Below, piece by piece: positions 5,040 to 7,403 of a DNA stretch of 7,403 bases. The stretch comes from Chloroflexota bacterium (GTDB lineage Bacteria; Chloroflexota; Anaerolineae; 4572-78; J111), in contig RFJF01000351.1 of assembly GCA_003695455.1 (NCBI GenBank), positions 1 to 7,403 of the forward strand, given 5' to 3'. The translations under genes were made by a program, and so were the position numbers. The notes beneath the pieces are model-generated. The model saw only the letters and a list, made by a program, of their open reading frames with translations, had not been told where the DNA came from and did no database searches. Every line of letters begins with the position of its first letter. The first letter of the stretch is position 1.

Positions 5040-6176
5040 ATGTCTGATTTTTCTGACACAATTTACTGGCTGGCGCTCATTCAGCACAGCGGCCTCAAGT
5101 TAAACGTGCTCAAACCGGTACTCATCCGCTGGTGTGTTACCGAAGGCCGCGCCCCCGCCGACTTGCTCAACCTGTCGGCGCTGGAACTGACCACCACCTT
5201 TGGCCTGTCAGACGCCGACGCCGGGCGCATTCTGGCCGTGCGCGGCAAACTGCAAGCCCAGCAGCAGGCGCTGGCCGGCTGGCAAAGTCAGGGCATCGAA
5301 CCCATCATTCTCACCGACCCCCGTTACCCGCGCCGCCTCATTTACACCCTGTCGCCGGCCAAACAACCGCTGATTTTGTGGGTCAAAGGCCCGGCGCGCC
5401 TGCTCAACCAACCTTGCGTCACCGTGTTAGGCACGGCCGGCCCCACCACCACCCCGTTTGTCACCGAACTGCTGGCCGCGCTGGAAGCGGACGACATCGG
5501 CATTGTCAGCGGCTACTCGCGCGGGCTGGACCGCACCACATTTGAAAGCATGTTGACCACAGAGCGCGGTTTTACGGTGGCCGTTCTGCCGATGGGGCTG
5601 GCCGCATTTGGCAAAACCACCCGCAAGCTCGATGGCGCGGCGCAGGCCGGGCGCACGGCGCTGGTCAGCCCGTTTGCCCCGGATACCCCCTACCAGGAAA
5701 AACTGGCCGATGCCCGCAACCTGATTATTGACCACCTGTCGCTGGCGCTGCTCATTCCAGAGGCCGATGCCGACGCCCAGACGCGGGCCAACGCAGCGCT
5801 GGAACGCGGCCTGCCTGTGTTTGTCAAGGAAGATACAGCCGGAAACAGGGAATTACTGGACCGGGGGGCGCTGCTGCTGACCGACTCCGGCGAGGTGCTG
5901 GATTGGGTGCAGCAGGCGATGGTAGACGATGCCATGCTGGAGGAGGATGAAACCTCCGGGGAAGATTCCACCGCCGCGCCGCTGGCCGCCACAGCCCCCG
6001 CCGAGCCGCTTCTGTCTGACGAGGATTTTGCGCTCCGCTCCGAAGATTTGCCCCCCATTGACAGCGATGAAGCCATCGAGGTGCTTTCGCTGGGGGGCGA
6101 CATCCCCGATATTTTGCGGCGGCGGTTGAAAAAAGCGGACGGCAACCCGGACGACCCGGACGAATCCGGCGGCTGA
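5040..6176 (+). CDS. divergent DprA/Smf-like protein with acidic C-terminal tail
   Basis: A 378-residue protein related to DprA/Smf, which binds single-stranded DNA and loads RecA during natural transformation. A helical N-terminus (1-80) with a helix-hairpin-helix-like LSALELTTTFGLSDADAGRI (45-64) precedes a Rossmann-like core at about 86-295. Core correspondences are DPRYPRRL (93-100), VTVLGTAG (127-134), SGYSRGLDRTTFESML (157-172), VAVLPMG (180-186) and ADARNLIIDHLS (223-234). Key family motifs are altered. The GS/TR motif reads GTA (131-133). The SGxLiTA-like segment is replaced by EADADAQTRA (241-250). The usual PG(s) after 'vfav' is VKED. The usual winged-helix end is absent; instead residues 293-378 are acidic and probably disordered, with a small LSLGGDIPDILRRRLKK element. 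AGGGTG lies 4 bases before the ATG. Classical DprA activity is doubtful; a SLOG-type or structural paralogue is possible. Confidence 0.75.
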   Translation: MSDFSDTIYWLALIQHSGLKLNVLKPVLIRWCVTEGRAPADLLNLSALELTTTFGLSDADAGRILAVRGKLQAQQQALAGWQSQGIEPIILTDPRYPRRLIYTLSPAKQPLILWVKGPARLLNQPCVTVLGTAGPTTTPFVTELLAALEADDIGIVSGYSRGLDRTTFESMLTTERGFTVAVLPMGLAAFGKTTRKLDGAAQAGRTALVSPFAPDTPYQEKLADARNLIIDHLSLALLIPEADADAQTRANAALERGLPVFVKEDTAGNRELLDRGALLLTDSGEVLDWVQQAMVDDAMLEEDETSGEDSTAAPLAATAPAEPLLSDEDFALRSEDLPPIDSDEAIEVLSLGGDIPDILRRRLKKADGNPDDPDESGG

Positions 6177-6177
6177 T

Positions 6178-7392
6178 TCAGCCCTGCCGGGCCATCCACG
6201 CCAGCGTTGTTGCCACCAGCGAAGCCGTACCTACCGGCAGCGCGGCCTCATCCAGCCGGAAGGTGGGCGTGTGTACAAACGTGCGCTCCTGCCACGCCGG
6301 GTTGTGAACCCCCAGCCGCAAAAAGCAGCCCGGAACTTCTCCCAGCATAAAACTGAAATCTTCGGCGGCCATCAGTTTGGGCGCTTCCTGCACCTGTTCC
6401 GGCCCCAGCATATCTTCCAGCGCCGAAACCATGGCCGCACTGGCCTGTGGATGGTTGACCACCGGCGGGTAGCCGGTCTGCAAATCAAGCGTGAAACTGC
6501 CGTGCAGCGGCTCAACCAGGCTGCACGCCCGGCGCAATTCGTCAATTAAAAGTTGGCGGTTTTCCGGCGTAAAACTGCGGATAGTGCCGCCCAGCGTCAC
6601 GCTGGGGGCCAGAATGTTCTCTTTGGTTCCCCCCTGAATGGTGCCAATGGTGATGACCCCCTCTTCCACCGGGTTCACCCGGCGGCTGACAATCTGGTGA
6701 ATAGCCTGAATCACCAGCGCCGACAAGGCGATGGTGTCAACGCCCTGGTGGGGACGCGCCGCGTGTGCCGATTTGCCCCGCAGGGTGACGGTGAAATTAT
6801 CGGCGCTGGCCATCATGGGGCCGGGCCGGGTGGCTACGGTTCCGGTGTTGAGGCTGGTATCTACGTGCAGGCCAAACACGGCATCCAGCCCGGCCAGCGC
6901 GCCCTCTTCAACCATCCGCATTCCCCCCGATTTACCCTCGTCGTCCTGCCCCTCTTCGCTGGGCTGGAACAGCAGCCGCACCGTGCCGGGCAGCCGTCCC
7001 TCCGCCGAAAGTTGTTGCAACAGGGTAGCTGCGCCCAACAGCATGGCCGTGTGCGCATCGTGGCCGCAGGCGTGCATCAGTCCGGGGCGGCGGCTGTCAA
7101 ATTCGGTGCCGTTCTGCTCGGTGATGGGCAGCGCGTCAATATCGGCCCGCAAACCGACCACGGGGCCGGGGCCGCCTTCAATGGTCGCCACTACGCCGGT
7201 TTTGGCAACGCCGGTTTGCGTCTCAAGCCCCAACTCTCGCAGAGCATCGTTAATCAGCCCGGCGGTGCGGGTTTCGGTGAAGCCCAGCTCCGGGTACTGG
7301 TGAATTTGCCGCCGCCACGCCTGAATTTGAGGGCGCAGGTTGCGGGCAAGCTCCAGAATTTCGGTGGCGGTGACGGGTGCGCCGTTCGACAT
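6178..7392 (-). CDS. M20-family amidohydrolase (aminoacylase / N-acyl-amino-acid hydrolase type)
   Basis: A 404-residue zinc (or other divalent metal) amidohydrolase of peptidase family M20, M20D-like subgroup. Related enzymes include IAA-amino-acid and hippurate hydrolases and N-acetyl-diaminopimelate deacetylase. Visible motifs are [10 protein letters not shown] (31-40), [10 protein letters not shown] (81-90), [17 protein letters not shown] (106-122), LFQPSEEG (141-148), FGLHV (173-177), [15 protein letters not shown] (206-220) and AAEDFSFML (342-350). Predicted metal ligands are C109, H111, E147, H176 and H374, with E146 as the catalytic base. The lid domain spans about 190-305. All key residues and the length are normal. 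The substrate cannot be told from sequence; an N-acyl amino acid is likeliest. The ATG lies 11 bases from the window edge, so its promoter is not seen and only a weak purine-rich ribosome site is visible. The stop codon is 1 base from that of the convergent DprA-like gene. Confidence 0.92.
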   Translation of the reverse strand: MSNGAPVTATEILELARNLRPQIQAWRRQIHQYPELGFTETRTAGLINDALRELGLETQTGVAKTGVVATIEGGPGPVVGLRADIDALPITEQNGTEFDSRRPGLMHACGHDAHTAMLLGAATLLQQLSAEGRLPGTVRLLFQPSEEGQDDEGKSGGMRMVEEGALAGLDAVFGLHVDTSLNTGTVATRPGPMMASADNFTVTLRGKSAHAARPHQGVDTIALSALVIQAIHQIVSRRVNPVEEGVITIGTIQGGTKENILAPSVTLGGTIRSFTPENRQLLIDELRRACSLVEPLHGSFTLDLQTGYPPVVNHPQASAAMVSALEDMLGPEQVQEAPKLMAAEDFSFMLGEVPGCFLRLGVHNPAWQERTFVHTPTFRLDEAALPVGTASLVATTLAWMARQG

Positions 7393-7403
7393 AATTCTTA
7401 CTC

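Noticed and set aside
3961..5040. Target-site duplication flanking the inverted repeat pair
   Set aside because: The bases just outside the two arms show no convincing direct repeat.
5690..6199. Long minus-strand open frame, 169 codons, Ser-rich
   Set aside because: It lies opposite the DprA-like gene and its Ser runs simply reflect the GC-rich acidic-tail codons read in reverse.
6731..7303. Long plus-strand open frame, 190 codons, Ser/Pro-rich
   Set aside because: It is antisense to the M20 amidohydrolase, whose catalytic motifs are all intact; composition explains the open frame.

Overview
This 7.4 kb window looks like ordinary chromosomal sequence from a member of the Chloroflexota, probably Anaerolineae or a relative. 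The assignment is inferred from style, not from a search. The signs are a LysM lipoprotein and a membrane protein with long Pro/Thr 'TPTPTP' linkers joining a membrane anchor to beta-rich domains, a DivIC/FtsB-like protein ending in a WWxLFFG tail, and a tRNA without an encoded CCA. No phage, transposase, CRISPR or toxin-antitoxin genes are visible.

Layout. The left block (1-1703) reads leftward: a LysM lipoprotein, then a DivIC/FtsB-type division protein, then tRNA-Met(CAT). The division gene and the tRNA each have a near-consensus sigma70 promoter pressed against the stop codon of the gene before it. A 371-base divergent region (1704-2074) follows. It holds a weak leftward promoter, a good rightward promoter (1820-1848) and a structured leader of about 220 bases. 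Rightward genes are a XerC/D tyrosine recombinase (2075-2965), a strong intrinsic terminator, a trimeric-type purine nucleoside phosphorylase (3067-3930), a two-TM protein with an extracytoplasmic beta domain (4145-4873), and a divergent DprA/Smf-like protein (5040-6176). An M20-family amidohydrolase (6178-7392) is convergent with the last of these, with one base between the stop codons.

The most unusual structure is a pair of long inverted repeats, 3973-4095 and 4901-5024. They are about 124 bp each and about 90% identical by hand alignment, and they flank the two-TM gene. Each arm carries degenerate 7-bp repeats (GGANTAN) facing each other. In the forward heptad block the two arms differ only at heptad positions 4 and 7, while flanking segments of 28-29 bp are identical. 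This looks like a dispersed intergenic repeat family, or the ends of a roughly 1.05 kb cassette, with no transposase inside.

How the genes work together: the left block concerns the cell envelope and division, and Xer recombinase resolves chromosome dimers at division. The phosphorylase (purine salvage) and the amidohydrolase (amide or peptide turnover) are metabolic genes with no evident link to the others. The DprA-like protein has the fold of a DNA-uptake protein but lacks motifs needed for its classical role. No operon linking all of these is supported.
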